From the IMG/VR virus record IMGVR_UViG_3300030685_000027, positions 1 through 59,653 of that record: 59,653 bases of DNA. One strand, written 5' to 3'. Positions 40,986-49,859 of this stretch are shown here, one piece after another. Both the position numbers and the translations under genes were made by a program. The notes beneath the pieces were generated by a model. It was given only the letters and a program-made list of their open reading frames with translations, was not told where the DNA came from and ran no database searches. The DNA comes from a virus. Every line of letters starts with the position of its first letter. The stretch's first letter is position 1.

Positions 40986-41288
40986 TTACTTAGAAAAAAC
41001 CGTTAATAAAGCTTCTTTACTTTGCATCCCTATTTTCTTGTCTATTTCTACACCATCTTTGAAACAAATTAATGTAGGAATATTTCTAACATTAAACTTC
41101 TTTAAAAGGGCAGTATTTGAAATGTCATCTACGTTAATTTTAACCACTTTGATACCAGCTTCTTTAGATAACTCATCTAAAATAGGTGAAATTGTCTTAC
41201 AAGGACCACACCAAGTAGCCCAAAAATCTACTATTACGTTACCCTTTTCGGTATCTTCTAAAAATTGTTTCATTACTTCTTCTTTCAT
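40986..41288 (-). CDS. Thioredoxin
   Basis: 100 residues with the active-site motif WCGPCK (Cys27, Cys30) after VIVDFWAT, and the cis-Pro segment NVRNIPTLICFKDG. It reduces disulfides and can serve as hydrogen donor for ribonucleotide reductase. It overlaps the 103-residue gene by four bases (ATGA). Confidence 0.95.
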   Translation of the reverse strand: MKEEVMKQFLEDTEKGNVIVDFWATWCGPCKTISPILDELSKEAGIKVVKINVDDISNTALLKKFNVRNIPTLICFKDGVEIDKKIGMQSKEALLTVFSK

Positions 41289-41596
41289 ATTATCGGTATT
41301 TTTGTATATTGTGTTTTTATATTCTTGAAAATGAAAAAATTCGGATATCTATCCATTAATTGCCAGAATGCTTCTATTGTATCTTTACTTTCATAAAAAT
41401 TGTCTAGAAAAACTATTTCATCAGGATTGCGTCTTCCTCGTAAATTTCCCATACACGTTATGTAATAAATTGCATCATCTGTATATTCTAACGTGGTCAT
41501 ATACCGATAAAAATCAGAGACATTTTTAGCTAATACAAATATTGTTTTCTGTGTACAAGGATTGCAAGCTTTCATAGAATATCCATGTTTGTTCAT
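41285..41596 (-). CDS. Hypothetical protein, 103 aa
   Basis: Contains KTIFVLAKNVSDFYRYMTTLEY then AIYYITCMGNLRG, an alpha/beta protein. It overlaps the ligase-like fusion by 71 bases from the ATG at 41596; the ATG at 41575 or a later start would reduce this. The start is therefore uncertain. Family unknown. Confidence 0.6.
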   Translation of the reverse strand: MNKHGYSMKACNPCTQKTIFVLAKNVSDFYRYMTTLEYTDDAIYYITCMGNLRGRRNPDEIVFLDNFYESKDTIEAFWQLMDRYPNFFIFKNIKTQYTKIPII

Positions 41597-43040
41597 CAGT
41601 ATATTTTTTAAAAGTTTCTATATCTTTGTCTGCAAGTGCTTTTCGAAGTTTAGTAGCTGATACATCATCTTCTCTTACAAATTCTATAACTTGTATCTCA
41701 GGGTTATTTAAGAGTTGATTTCTGTATGTTTCGATTCTATCAGATCCTGCTGCTACTTTCGATATTACAAGAGTCGACGTATTAATAGCAGTTATAATAT
41801 TGCCAGTAGATACTTCTATTACTTCTACACCTACAGGGAATACGTATTCTATAATTTCTTTTATCGTTTCGAAACTAAAAGGATTATTTTTCTGTTCAGA
41901 TTTTTTGCCTTTTACTATAGCCACACATACTCCTTTTGACTTTAATAACAGATTCTTGATTATGTTTATATGTATAGAGGTTGGAGGTTGCATTCTACCA
42001 ATGAATAGAGTATTCGTGTTATCATCATGTTTATGAATATATAAGTATTTTAAAACATGAAAGAAATCTTCTCTAATTTGGAAATTCGTCTTTTTCGAAT
42101 GAAAAGGCAGATCTTGCTTTCTCATATAAGCTAAACTAGAAAGTATAGCTAAACATTTCTCCGGATTTTGAATATCTGTATGTATTGCAAAATCTTCAAA
42201 TGTCTTATTTGCTAGTGCCTTCAATTTAAGAAAATAAAGATTTTCTTCATCTTTTGGCATTTCATATTTATCTTTTATAGTTGCTCTATGGATTTTATCG
42301 TATTGGTCATCTTGAACAAATTTGTAATATTCATTCCCTTTCTGTAATACCACCCCTTCTATTTTGCCACCATAAGCTGACGGCAAGTCAAGTAGATATT
42401 TCCTGATAGCAGTTATTTTCGATAAATTAGTTATAGAGACACCATGAGGTAATAGATGATTAGTATGAAACTTAAAATTCTTAAAAAATACTTTAGGAGT
42501 ATCACATCCTATAAGAGCTGCATATTCTTTATTATTTATAGTTTCCATCTGATTTGGAAAAGTGGTAACATAACCAAATCGCGCTATAGCTGAGGAATTA
42601 GCATACCCTAAAAGTATAAGTTTATGAAGCTTTTTATATTCTCTAGAAATAGTAGGTTTTCTTACCACATATTCAAAAAAGAATTCAGTATTTTGAGGAA
42701 GCATCGATAAATATTTCTCTGACTTTCTAAGTAATTCAAATATGTAATAGAATTGTGCATCTCCTATAGATTCGTTTTCAATATCTAATTTAAGAATGCC
42801 AAACAAATATTCTGACATATCTTCTGGATATAGAATCATCTTTTTATAAGAGATGACAAAATTAGAAAACAGATCTTCAGCATTCCATGGTGCATACTTT
42901 CTGTACATATTTATTTTTATACCGTCTATCTTTTCAGATATAGTATCGAATTCTTCATCTAAGAATTTTTCAGCTTTTTCTTCATTGTCTATCACTTTCA
43001 TTACGTTTTTGATAGACAAATCTAACATACCTTTAATCAT
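41526..43040 (-). CDS. Nucleic-acid ligase-like domain fused to nucleotidylyltransferase
   Basis: 504 residues. The ligase domain has motif I SEKIDG with Lys37 as the expected adenylation site, motif III FFFEYV (120-125), motif IV EGVV (228-231) and motif V YYKFV (Lys240). Residues about 334-504 form a nucleotidylyltransferase fold: FIGRMQPPTSIH (HxGH-like) and SATKLRKAL, which corresponds to the ISSTxIR motif. It could join RNA ends and add or remove a nucleotidyl group, or act on NAD-like metabolites. It shares its plan with the 618-residue gene at 34409. It lies next to a pol-beta-type nucleotidyltransferase. Confidence 0.8.
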   Translation of the reverse strand: MIKGMLDLSIKNVMKVIDNEEKAEKFLDEEFDTISEKIDGIKINMYRKYAPWNAEDLFSNFVISYKKMILYPEDMSEYLFGILKLDIENESIGDAQFYYIFELLRKSEKYLSMLPQNTEFFFEYVVRKPTISREYKKLHKLILLGYANSSAIARFGYVTTFPNQMETINNKEYAALIGCDTPKVFFKNFKFHTNHLLPHGVSITNLSKITAIRKYLLDLPSAYGGKIEGVVLQKGNEYYKFVQDDQYDKIHRATIKDKYEMPKDEENLYFLKLKALANKTFEDFAIHTDIQNPEKCLAILSSLAYMRKQDLPFHSKKTNFQIREDFFHVLKYLYIHKHDDNTNTLFIGRMQPPTSIHINIIKNLLLKSKGVCVAIVKGKKSEQKNNPFSFETIKEIIEYVFPVGVEVIEVSTGNIITAINTSTLVISKVAAGSDRIETYRNQLLNNPEIQVIEFVREDDVSATKLRKALADKDIETFKKYTDEQTWIFYESLQSLYTENNICIS

Positions 43041-43248
43041 TCAATTCGTTCTTTAAATCTGTTTTTAGCTGCAATCTTTGTTGTTTATTCTCTAATCTTT
43101 TCAAATATGTGATCATTCTACATTGTGAACAGTTGCATTTTAATGAATGTGTTTTACTTAACTGGTTCAGTGATTTATATGTAAGTTTCAATGCATCCCA
43201 ACGTTTTCCACGTTTTTGTGCATGCAATATGTCATTATATCTTAGCAT
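43033..43248 (-). CDS. Hypothetical protein, 71 aa, CxCxxC motif
   Basis: Basic, helical small protein with KCNCSQCRM, a possible zinc-binding knuckle, followed by a coiled-coil-like tail. It overlaps the ligase-like gene by eight bases and the nucleotidyltransferase gene by 14 bases, so the three form one translational unit. Possible nucleic-acid-binding partner; function unknown. Confidence 0.65.
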   Translation of the reverse strand: MLRYNDILHAQKRGKRWDALKLTYKSLNQLSKTHSLKCNCSQCRMITYLKRLENKQQRLQLKTDLKNELND

Positions 43249-44440
43249 TATCTTGATAATATTTTTTTCTTAAAGTTAGTACTATATCGTAATATTCATC
43301 ATGCAAATAGAAAAATTTATTCATTAACGCTATCCAAAGCTTGTCTTTTATTTTTCGATCTAGCTCCAAGTCCTCTTTTTCTAGTAGTTGTGCATGTGTT
43401 CCAAAAAGATTTTCATGTACAATAAACATGAAACATTTTGCTATATCTTCTCTTAATAGACGTTTCTTCATAAAATCTAATAGACCTATAACTGAATAGA
43501 AGTCTTCTATCTCTTCTTTACTAACTTCTAGAATACATGTGTCATTTCCGGGTTTATAGATATCGAAGACACTATCAACTAATCCATATACGATTTCACT
43601 CACAGCTGTTGTATAAGTAGAATTCTCGACTGGAATCTCTTGAATAACTAATTTTCCATCTTTATATACATTATAGCCATTCTTATCTATCATGGGAGCG
43701 TATTTTTGACGTAATCCTTTGTCAACAGAAAATGCTAACATTCTCGGAACTAAATCAGCTTTCTTACCCGTACATAATTTTATATTGTCTGGTGTAGATG
43801 ATTTAGTAGCAACAACTGCATTTGGATTAGAAGATAATGCTCGAACAAGATTTATAAGTAAGAATTTATGATGAACACCTTTGAATCCAAGACATATGTC
43901 TTCCCATGAAGAACTATGAGAAAATAATGTCCATTCTGTAGGTTCATTTTTCTCCATATCCCACTCATTCGATTCAAAGTCTATCTGAATGTTAACCTTA
44001 TCTTTGCCAGATTTGTATTCGAATACTGACAGAAAAGTAGTATTGAAATTATTGCGGTCTTGTCCAAGATATGTTATGCCTTCTACTAATGTTTCACCTT
44101 CAAGGCTTTGTAACAATTCAGCAAGATCAGTATAATAATCTTTTGGAAATGCAATGTCTATATCACCGATTATGGGTTTATGCTTTATGAAATCTTGATC
44201 TGTGATTTCAGAGTTGAATAAGTGTTTTGAACTACCTGTAAAAACTAATGCTTCAGTTAAGTCTTCGAACTTCCAAATAAATACGCCGTAATTCTTAAAG
44301 AATTCAACATTTATATACGAAAAAAGACCCAACATACGTCGAGTCAATTCTGTTCTATTGAACATGGTCAGATCTACTTTTTCGGCATAACCTTTAATAT
44401 CTCCTGTTTGTCTATCTATTATTCTTGAATTTCCACCCAT
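43235..44440 (-). CDS. Pol-beta-type nucleotidyltransferase-like protein
   Basis: 401 residues. VFTGSSKHLFN (GS at 69-70) followed by IIGDIDIAFPKD (D93, D95) gives the GS...DxD motif of the pol-beta nucleotidyltransferase superfamily. IQIDFES near 150 is a plausible third acidic site. The C-terminal half is helical. Members transfer nucleotides to RNA, proteins or small molecules; the substrate is unknown. It lies upstream of the ligase fusion and has the early-type TTTGTTAT-like motif 21 bases before its ATG. Confidence 0.7.
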   Translation of the reverse strand: MGGNSRIIDRQTGDIKGYAEKVDLTMFNRTELTRRMLGLFSYINVEFFKNYGVFIWKFEDLTEALVFTGSSKHLFNSEITDQDFIKHKPIIGDIDIAFPKDYYTDLAELLQSLEGETLVEGITYLGQDRNNFNTTFLSVFEYKSGKDKVNIQIDFESNEWDMEKNEPTEWTLFSHSSSWEDICLGFKGVHHKFLLINLVRALSSNPNAVVATKSSTPDNIKLCTGKKADLVPRMLAFSVDKGLRQKYAPMIDKNGYNVYKDGKLVIQEIPVENSTYTTAVSEIVYGLVDSVFDIYKPGNDTCILEVSKEEIEDFYSVIGLLDFMKKRLLREDIAKCFMFIVHENLFGTHAQLLEKEDLELDRKIKDKLWIALMNKFFYLHDEYYDIVLTLRKKYYQDNAKI

Positions 44441-44461
44441 TTCTATTTCATTTTTGATAAA

Positions 44462-44469
44462 ATAACATA
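44462..44469 (-). promoter_or_regulatory. Early-type promoter motif (TATGTTAT) before the nucleotidyltransferase gene
   Basis: The octamer is 21 bases from the ATG, with the same GTTATTTTA core as the sites at 22858, 26329 and 29715. Confidence 0.35.
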
Positions 44470-44488
44470 AAAATGATCAAAAGATAAA

Positions 44489-45328
44489 TTATCTATCTCT
44501 TAATTTTTTCAATGCTGACGGAAAACTATCTAACGGTATAGATACAAATTCTTTTGAAATTTCTTGTTTGTCACTATCCAGAATAGTTAAGCTAAGTCCT
44601 TTTACACCACGTATATTTTCTTCTGAGTTTAAATCACTAGGAGATGTGGTAGCTCTGATATAGTACGTATCTTTATTGAAAGACCAATACGCAAATTCAG
44701 ATGGAGAATCAATAGTTTGTCCTTTTATATCGAAAGGACCTTTGGCATCAGACAAATACTTTTTAATCAAATCGTCATACGTCTTAATAATCTGACTGTA
44801 ATCCATACTATCATAGAAAGTATCTGATTTTCCGGTTCTTGTGTAATAGAATAATGACTCTAATACGATCGCATACATTTTCGATATATCGTATAGATAT
44901 TTCATGATGGTAGCACGTAGAGACTTATCTAATGTAGCAAAGTTATTCTTCAAGAAATCATGTTCAGACAACTTAAGTTGATTCTGTTGATCTTCAGTTA
45001 AAGTAGTACTAAGTTCACTTATGTTATTCAACGATAATTCTAGTGGAAATAAATTGCCGAATTTGTATGGCAGTTTCTCTGCTCTCTTTATGAGATTGTA
45101 AATAGCTAGAGGACTTTTTGAATTAATAGCATTATTTAAGTCATGATAAAGATTAACGTAAGTGTCCATGTCATCTGGAATGGGAACTACTGAAAATTGA
45201 CGATCTACATTATCTATATTGACAATAAACTTACCTTCACCCATGTCATTAACTGTATATTCTTCGAATTGATCACTCAATGGCATTTTATCTTCATTGA
45301 GGAACTCATTAAATTTCAGTAATTTCAT
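44489..45328 (-). CDS. Putative internal capsid protein with capsid-targeting N-terminus
   Basis: The frame opens at 45352, but its first codons are the promoter-like site, so the ATG at 45328 (MKLLKFNEFLNED) is chosen, giving 279 residues. It fits the capsid-targeting pattern, with Glu before Asp as cleavage site. The body is helical, rich in acidic residues, and contains DSMDYSQIIKTYDDLIKKY. A GATATATA site lies 14 bases upstream. Function unknown. Confidence 0.7.
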   Translation of the reverse strand: MKLLKFNEFLNEDKMPLSDQFEEYTVNDMGEGKFIVNIDNVDRQFSVVPIPDDMDTYVNLYHDLNNAINSKSPLAIYNLIKRAEKLPYKFGNLFPLELSLNNISELSTTLTEDQQNQLKLSEHDFLKNNFATLDKSLRATIMKYLYDISKMYAIVLESLFYYTRTGKSDTFYDSMDYSQIIKTYDDLIKKYLSDAKGPFDIKGQTIDSPSEFAYWSFNKDTYYIRATTSPSDLNSEENIRGVKGLSLTILDSDKQEISKEFVSIPLDSFPSALKKLRDR

Positions 45329-45342
45329 ATTAGATTTTTTCT

Positions 45343-45351
45343 TATATATCA
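45343..45351 (-). promoter_or_regulatory. Late-promoter-like TGATATATA site
   Basis: Minus-strand TGATATATA ends 14 bases before the chosen ATG at 45328, immediately after the UvsW stop. Confidence 0.5.
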
Positions 45352-46872
45352 TTACAATGAAACATTATGCATTGAAATCTCTTCAGTATACTGCTTATAG
45401 AATTCTAGTCTTGCTTTACCATGCTTGAGTAGATAATTGTCACTCTGTTTATCAGATTTTGTTTGCCAAGATAAATCATCAACTATATCGACAATATTTA
45501 CCTTTTCTTTTCCATCTAATAATCTCATTCCTCTACCGATAGACTGTTTAATGATTATTTCTGATCTGTATGATTCAATGAATACGATATTATGAATGTT
45601 CTTTATCGATATACCAGTGGAGAATGTAGTAAATGAAGCAATAAGAATTTTATTGTCTCCATTCTCCATATCTTTCTTGTAATATTCTCTGTGGTCTTTA
45701 CTTACACCGCCATCTACATAATAACAAACTTTTTCAGTTTCTTCTCTTAATGCATCATAGATAGATCTGCCATAGTTATCTTTTATATTAGAGAACATGA
45801 CTAACGTATTCTTAGAAGTTTTAGCTAATAAGTCTATGATAAATCTTGTACGTCCTTTATGTTGTACAACTATCTTCTTTTCTAATGCTAATAACTGACT
45901 ACCGTCTAATTGAGCCTTCGATTTTCTTAACTCGTAAAGTTTTTCCCGTATTTCAGTGTTCTTATAGTTAAGTTTTATGATTTTTACTTTTACAGGAGTA
46001 GCATATCCCTCATCGAATAGGAATTTTGGTGAAATAGTATTGACCAAAGGACCTAAATATGCAGTTATCGTATAATAGTCAGCAGAATTATCTACACATA
46101 ATGTACCAGTAAGACCAAATCTAACTCTGGAGTCTTTACATTTGTCCAATACATTTTTAACTGATACAGTTTTTCCTTGGTGAGCTTCATCAACACATAC
46201 TACGTCAATTCCTTTGTAGTAATCGATGGTTTTTCTAGACAAAGATTGGAAGGTACCAACTATTATATCAGCGCTTGGATCATTATCTTTAGCTCCACCG
46301 TATACCATCCTAATTTGCATATCGATTTTGCCATTATTATACTCGTCAAAGTCATCATTTAATTGCATTACAAGCGTAACATTAGGTACAATAATGAGCA
46401 TTTTATTTAGCTGACCGATACTTTTCAAATAACCGTAGACTAAGAAAGTGATAAGTGTCTTTCCAGATGATGTTGCAATTTCAGAAGAAGTGATTCTGTG
46501 CTTCATGATTGCAATAGCCGCATCTAATTGATAGTCTCTAGGCTGATATTTATTGCCTTCGAAATGTTTTGTTGACCAATCTTTGAAGCGTTGAGCATCA
46601 AATTCTGAATCAACTATTTTATCTAAACCGTATATTTCAACAGGATAACCAAACTGCTCACCGATAATGAATAGTTCATTCCACAACCCAATCTGAATAT
46701 ATCCATCCTTTATGAAAGAGATAGATCCATCCCACAACTTTTTCTTCACTAGCGGGTTATAGAAATGTCCTCTGATCTTTTTCTTTAAACTGTGATGCAA
46801 TTGCTCAAGTTCTAAATCAGTAGCTTCTATTAATCTTAAAAATTTACAGTTTTCGGTTACATTAAATTTCAT
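45352..46872 (-). CDS. uvsW: UvsW-like DNA/RNA helicase
   Basis: 506 residues (T4 UvsW is 503). Motif I ATSSGKT, motif II VDEAHQG, the SF2 helicase order and motif VI QSIGRGMRLLDG are present, and an N-terminal substrate-binding domain precedes them. In T4, UvsW processes branched DNA and removes R-loops, switching replication from origin- to recombination-dependent. It lies next to UvsY, as in T4. Confidence 0.93.
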   Translation of the reverse strand: MKFNVTENCKFLRLIEATDLELEQLHHSLKKKIRGHFYNPLVKKKLWDGSISFIKDGYIQIGLWNELFIIGEQFGYPVEIYGLDKIVDSEFDAQRFKDWSTKHFEGNKYQPRDYQLDAAIAIMKHRITSSEIATSSGKTLITFLVYGYLKSIGQLNKMLIIVPNVTLVMQLNDDFDEYNNGKIDMQIRMVYGGAKDNDPSADIIVGTFQSLSRKTIDYYKGIDVVCVDEAHQGKTVSVKNVLDKCKDSRVRFGLTGTLCVDNSADYYTITAYLGPLVNTISPKFLFDEGYATPVKVKIIKLNYKNTEIREKLYELRKSKAQLDGSQLLALEKKIVVQHKGRTRFIIDLLAKTSKNTLVMFSNIKDNYGRSIYDALREETEKVCYYVDGGVSKDHREYYKKDMENGDNKILIASFTTFSTGISIKNIHNIVFIESYRSEIIIKQSIGRGMRLLDGKEKVNIVDIVDDLSWQTKSDKQSDNYLLKHGKARLEFYKQYTEEISMHNVSL

Positions 46873-46884
46873 TCAATAAGAATC

Positions 46885-47349
46885 TTATTTTAATCCTGCT
46901 TTATAGTTTTCAATATCTATTCTGTGTTTAACTCCAAATATCATATTATCGATAGTCTTTATTGTCTCTCTGAAGTATTCAATATGATTGCTTACAGTAT
47001 CTGTTTTATATTTCACTGCCGATATTGCATTATCTGCCATTTTCATACGTTCTTTGTCATTATAGCGTATATCTGCATTCTCTAAGTTATCGTATGCTTT
47101 TTTCCAAGCCTCTAACATAACTTTCTTAAGCTTAGTATGTATGCTCATAAGCTTGAACATATATTCTAATGCTATCTGTCGATCTGAATAAAGAATGACT
47201 TGCACTTCTGCCATATCTTCTATTTTTCTAAATCTTGCGGATGTGTCTTTTAGTTTTTCCATCCATTCTATTCTTTCATCTGCAAAGACATCAGCAAATG
47301 ATTTTTCAGAAGAGCTCTGATTTTGATTTTCTTGAGGTAAGTTCGACAT
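46885..47349 (-). CDS. uvsY: UvsY-like recombination mediator
   Basis: 154 residues, mostly helical. The end AIKTIDNMIFGVKHRIDIENYKAGLK-like region (last 25 residues) matches the T4 UvsY C-terminus KHI.D...FEAG, and the SDRQIALEYMF region precedes it. UvsY loads UvsX on gp32-covered DNA. It is next to uvsW, as in T4. Assignment is based on C-terminal pattern, length and position. Confidence 0.78.
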   Translation of the reverse strand: MSNLPQENQNQSSSEKSFADVFADERIEWMEKLKDTSARFRKIEDMAEVQVILYSDRQIALEYMFKLMSIHTKLKKVMLEAWKKAYDNLENADIRYNDKERMKMADNAISAVKYKTDTVSNHIEYFRETIKTIDNMIFGVKHRIDIENYKAGLK

Positions 47350-47533
47350 GTTGTATTATTGGTTCAGATTTAACTTTTAATTTAGGCTCAGAAAAACTCA
47401 TTTCAAGTTCTGTATATTCTATTTCTAGAGAATCACAGTTAAATGCTACAACTGTAGCTATTTTATCTTCCATAATCATGTCAATATGATCAGGTTTATA
47501 GTCTTCCGTTATTCCTAAAATGTACTCTTTCAT
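47306..47533 (-). CDS. Hypothetical protein, 75 aa
   Basis: The ATG at 47533 overlaps the primase stop (TAATG), which is why this start is preferred to one three codons earlier. The protein is acidic with DHIDMIMEDKIATVVAFNCDSLEIEY and a basic C-terminal tail (TSRKSKSELF). It overlaps uvsY by 44 bases. Function unknown. Confidence 0.6.
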   Translation of the reverse strand: MKEYILGITEDYKPDHIDMIMEDKIATVVAFNCDSLEIEYTELEMSFSEPKLKVKSEPIIQHVELTSRKSKSELF

Positions 47534-48684
47534 TATATCCAAATAATATCGTATCGTGAGCTTTCGTCATCCTTAGCATTACCACTAAAGTAATTGACTA
47601 GAGGTTTTATCTTGAGATTGTGACGTTTTATCATGATAAGTAAATCATTTAAGTCTTTTATTTTAGATGCGTATTCATAAAGTTCATTTTCTTCTATGAA
47701 CTTTTTCCAGAGAAATACTGGATAGCCTTCATTCATCTTTTTCATAGCCCATTCTTTACCTGTCTTATCATTGTCGTAAAAATAACGTATTTCATCTATT
47801 TCGAATGGAAAATCGTTCTTAGCTGAACATACACCAACTGAATTTGGAAAAATGAAACTATCTAATGGACCTTCAAATACCGTGATATATCGACCTAAAT
47901 CTATATTCATGATACCGAATGTGGTAGATATTGTATCTAACTTTTCGAGCAATTCTGGGTCACCATCACTTAATCCAACATATTCTCGAACTTTTGATGC
48001 TTTATAAGTTATATACGGTGCCTTCTTATTGAACGTCTTTATTTGAAATCCCAGAATTCTAGTACCGTCAGCAGTTAAGTTCATTACATAAAGTTGTCCT
48101 GTTTTAGGATCGAATGCAAATTTATGAAAATCTTTCTGCAAGCGTTGTTCTAAATATCTTTGTATTCTAGAACCTCTAATTTCTTGTAAGCGTAATGTTT
48201 TCACAAAATATTCACGAGAAACTGTCAAATTCATAGCTTCTTCTGAGAATAGATTATCTACACTTTGAAATATACGTATCTTTTTACCTGAGACTGAATT
48301 ATTGCTCTCTTTATTTTTTCTTCTAAGATACATTAACTCATCAGCATTATAGTCGTTGAGTTCGCCGTAATCTTTCAGTAATTGAACTACTGATACATGT
48401 GCATCGCAACTACCGTTGAAGCAATGAAAGTTAGCAGAATCTAAGAATATATTCCCACGTTTCTTTGAAGGAGATTGTACAGAATCACCACAGTATGGAC
48501 AAGCTATTGCTAGTCTGTCAGTATACATTTTTACACCGTGTTTAACGTTATCTGCAAATCGTCTATTTACTATATTGCGTAATGATTTTTCTATTTTTCG
48601 CCATAAAGATACATCATCGAAAGGTTGTTCGACATCCATAGGTGTAAAAGAAAAAACTAAATTCGTTTGCTCGATATTTTCCAT
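47533..48684 (-). CDS. 61: gp61-like DNA primase (DnaG-type)
   Basis: The ATG at 48684 is preferred over an earlier one at 48714, because the longer frame would overlap a strong terminator hairpin. The product is 383 residues (T4 gp61 is 342). The zinc finger is CPYC then CFNGSC, followed by a Toprim region with VFEGPLDSFIF and RYFYDNDKTG (acidic metal site). It makes primers for lagging-strand synthesis with the gp41 helicase. Genes for both are in this window but well apart. Confidence 0.9.
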   Translation of the reverse strand: MENIEQTNLVFSFTPMDVEQPFDDVSLWRKIEKSLRNIVNRRFADNVKHGVKMYTDRLAIACPYCGDSVQSPSKKRGNIFLDSANFHCFNGSCDAHVSVVQLLKDYGELNDYNADELMYLRRKNKESNNSVSGKKIRIFQSVDNLFSEEAMNLTVSREYFVKTLRLQEIRGSRIQRYLEQRLQKDFHKFAFDPKTGQLYVMNLTADGTRILGFQIKTFNKKAPYITYKASKVREYVGLSDGDPELLEKLDTISTTFGIMNIDLGRYITVFEGPLDSFIFPNSVGVCSAKNDFPFEIDEIRYFYDNDKTGKEWAMKKMNEGYPVFLWKKFIEENELYEYASKIKDLNDLLIMIKRHNLKIKPLVNYFSGNAKDDESSRYDIIWI

Positions 48685-48702
48685 AAAATAAGTGTATAGA
48701 GA

Positions 48703-48736
48703 AAAAAAGAGCATAAATTTCTTTATGCTCTTTTTT
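48703..48736 (-). terminator. Strong hairpin terminator after gp32
   Basis: 15-bp perfect inverted repeat (core AGAGCATAAA) with a 4-base loop and a T-rich minus-strand tail, between gp32 and the primase. Confidence 0.9.
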
Positions 48737-48757
48737 AGAATATTTCAGAATTAAAAA

Positions 48758-49696
48758 TTAAAGTCCTGCGTATAAATCTTTTTCAAAATCTCCGCCTTCT
48801 TCCAATCCATCGAAGTTAATGTTATTGATATCGAAAGGTTTTTCGTCTACAGTAGAAGGAGTTAAATCGATGTCTACTGAAGGTCTTGAAGTTCTTGATG
48901 CAGAAGCAGATTCTCTAGCAATATTTTCTGATGTTCTCATTGAAGGAACAGTATTTTCAATAATGCTTTTAACTTTGCTGTGAGTGTCATCATCCCATTC
49001 TCTGTAATCGTACATTGAAAGGTCAGGTGAAGCAGTTTTTAAGTGTTCAAAGAATGCTCGCATTGATTCTTGCGTGCCTTCTATTTGTTTACTATTCATT
49101 ATTGCTGGAAATGCATCACCAATGAATTTCGAAAGATCGTAGTTGTTAAACCCAGCATTCAATGTAACGTGAAGTGCCATTGGTCTACCTTTAATTAGGT
49201 CGAATGGATTGTATGGTTGGCCATACTCTGGTTGCAATTCTGATTGAATTATTGCATTTAATTTTTGACCAAATTTCAAAATCTTGATTTTACCGACCAT
49301 TTCAGGACGTTGATCATCTTTTAAGATTTGAATTAATGCATAATAATTTTCTCTTCTCTTAAACTTATCTGAGAGTTTTTGTTCTGCTACAGATTGAGAT
49401 TTCTTAAGCTTCCAGAAAGTATCTTGTAATACAGATTTCTGGTTGATAGTAGAAGGACAGTCGACAGAGAAACCGTCTCCAGTCAATGGATCTTCTAGCC
49501 AATAAGAGAATTTTTTGATCTTTGATTTTTTGGGGTCTTTCCAAAAAGGGATGAATCTGATTAAAGCTTTGTACGTGTTGTCTTTACCGTCTTTAGCGTT
49601 TGGTTTGTAAAGGTCAGATTCCTTTGATGTGGTTTTTTCGACGAAGTCTTGTGAGTCGAGATTGAAAATGTCTTGAAAGTTTTCCATAATGCCCAT
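48758..49696 (-). CDS. 32: gp32-like single-stranded DNA-binding protein
   Basis: 312 residues (T4 gp32 is 301). The N-terminal helical part (MENFQDIFNLDSQDF) is followed by an OB-type core (ALIRFIPFWKDPKKSK) and an acidic C-terminal tail, as in gp32 where it binds partner proteins. The core has only one Cys (FSVDCPS), so the T4 zinc site of three Cys and one His is missing. It coats replication single strands and works with UvsX/UvsY and the helicase. Its position and length agree with the family. A second ATG three codons in is also possible. Confidence 0.85.
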   Translation of the reverse strand: MGIMENFQDIFNLDSQDFVEKTTSKESDLYKPNAKDGKDNTYKALIRFIPFWKDPKKSKIKKFSYWLEDPLTGDGFSVDCPSTINQKSVLQDTFWKLKKSQSVAEQKLSDKFKRRENYYALIQILKDDQRPEMVGKIKILKFGQKLNAIIQSELQPEYGQPYNPFDLIKGRPMALHVTLNAGFNNYDLSKFIGDAFPAIMNSKQIEGTQESMRAFFEHLKTASPDLSMYDYREWDDDTHSKVKSIIENTVPSMRTSENIARESASASRTSRPSVDIDLTPSTVDEKPFDINNINFDGLEEGGDFEKDLYAGL

Positions 49697-49859
49697 TTAA
49701 TTAATTTGTTGTTTTACATTTATTCTAGAATGCCTAAAAAAATGTTCTGATTTGCTCGTTTAGTTGAAAATCATCTAACTTAATGACTTTCTTTTAGGTG
49801 AATAATTAATTGATTTGTTTATATATTAGTGTTATTTTAAAAAAAGTTCTCTATTTTAT

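Noticed and set aside
40909-41328. 139-residue rightward open frame
   Set aside because: It lies entirely antisense to the thioredoxin and neighbouring genes, has no promoter or family motif and looks like a shadow of AT-rich coding sequence.
49697-49859. AATATATAAA near 49820 as another late promoter
   Set aside because: It lies about 120 bases from the gp32 start and lacks the leading G of the shared octamer, so it does not fit the spacing of the other sites.
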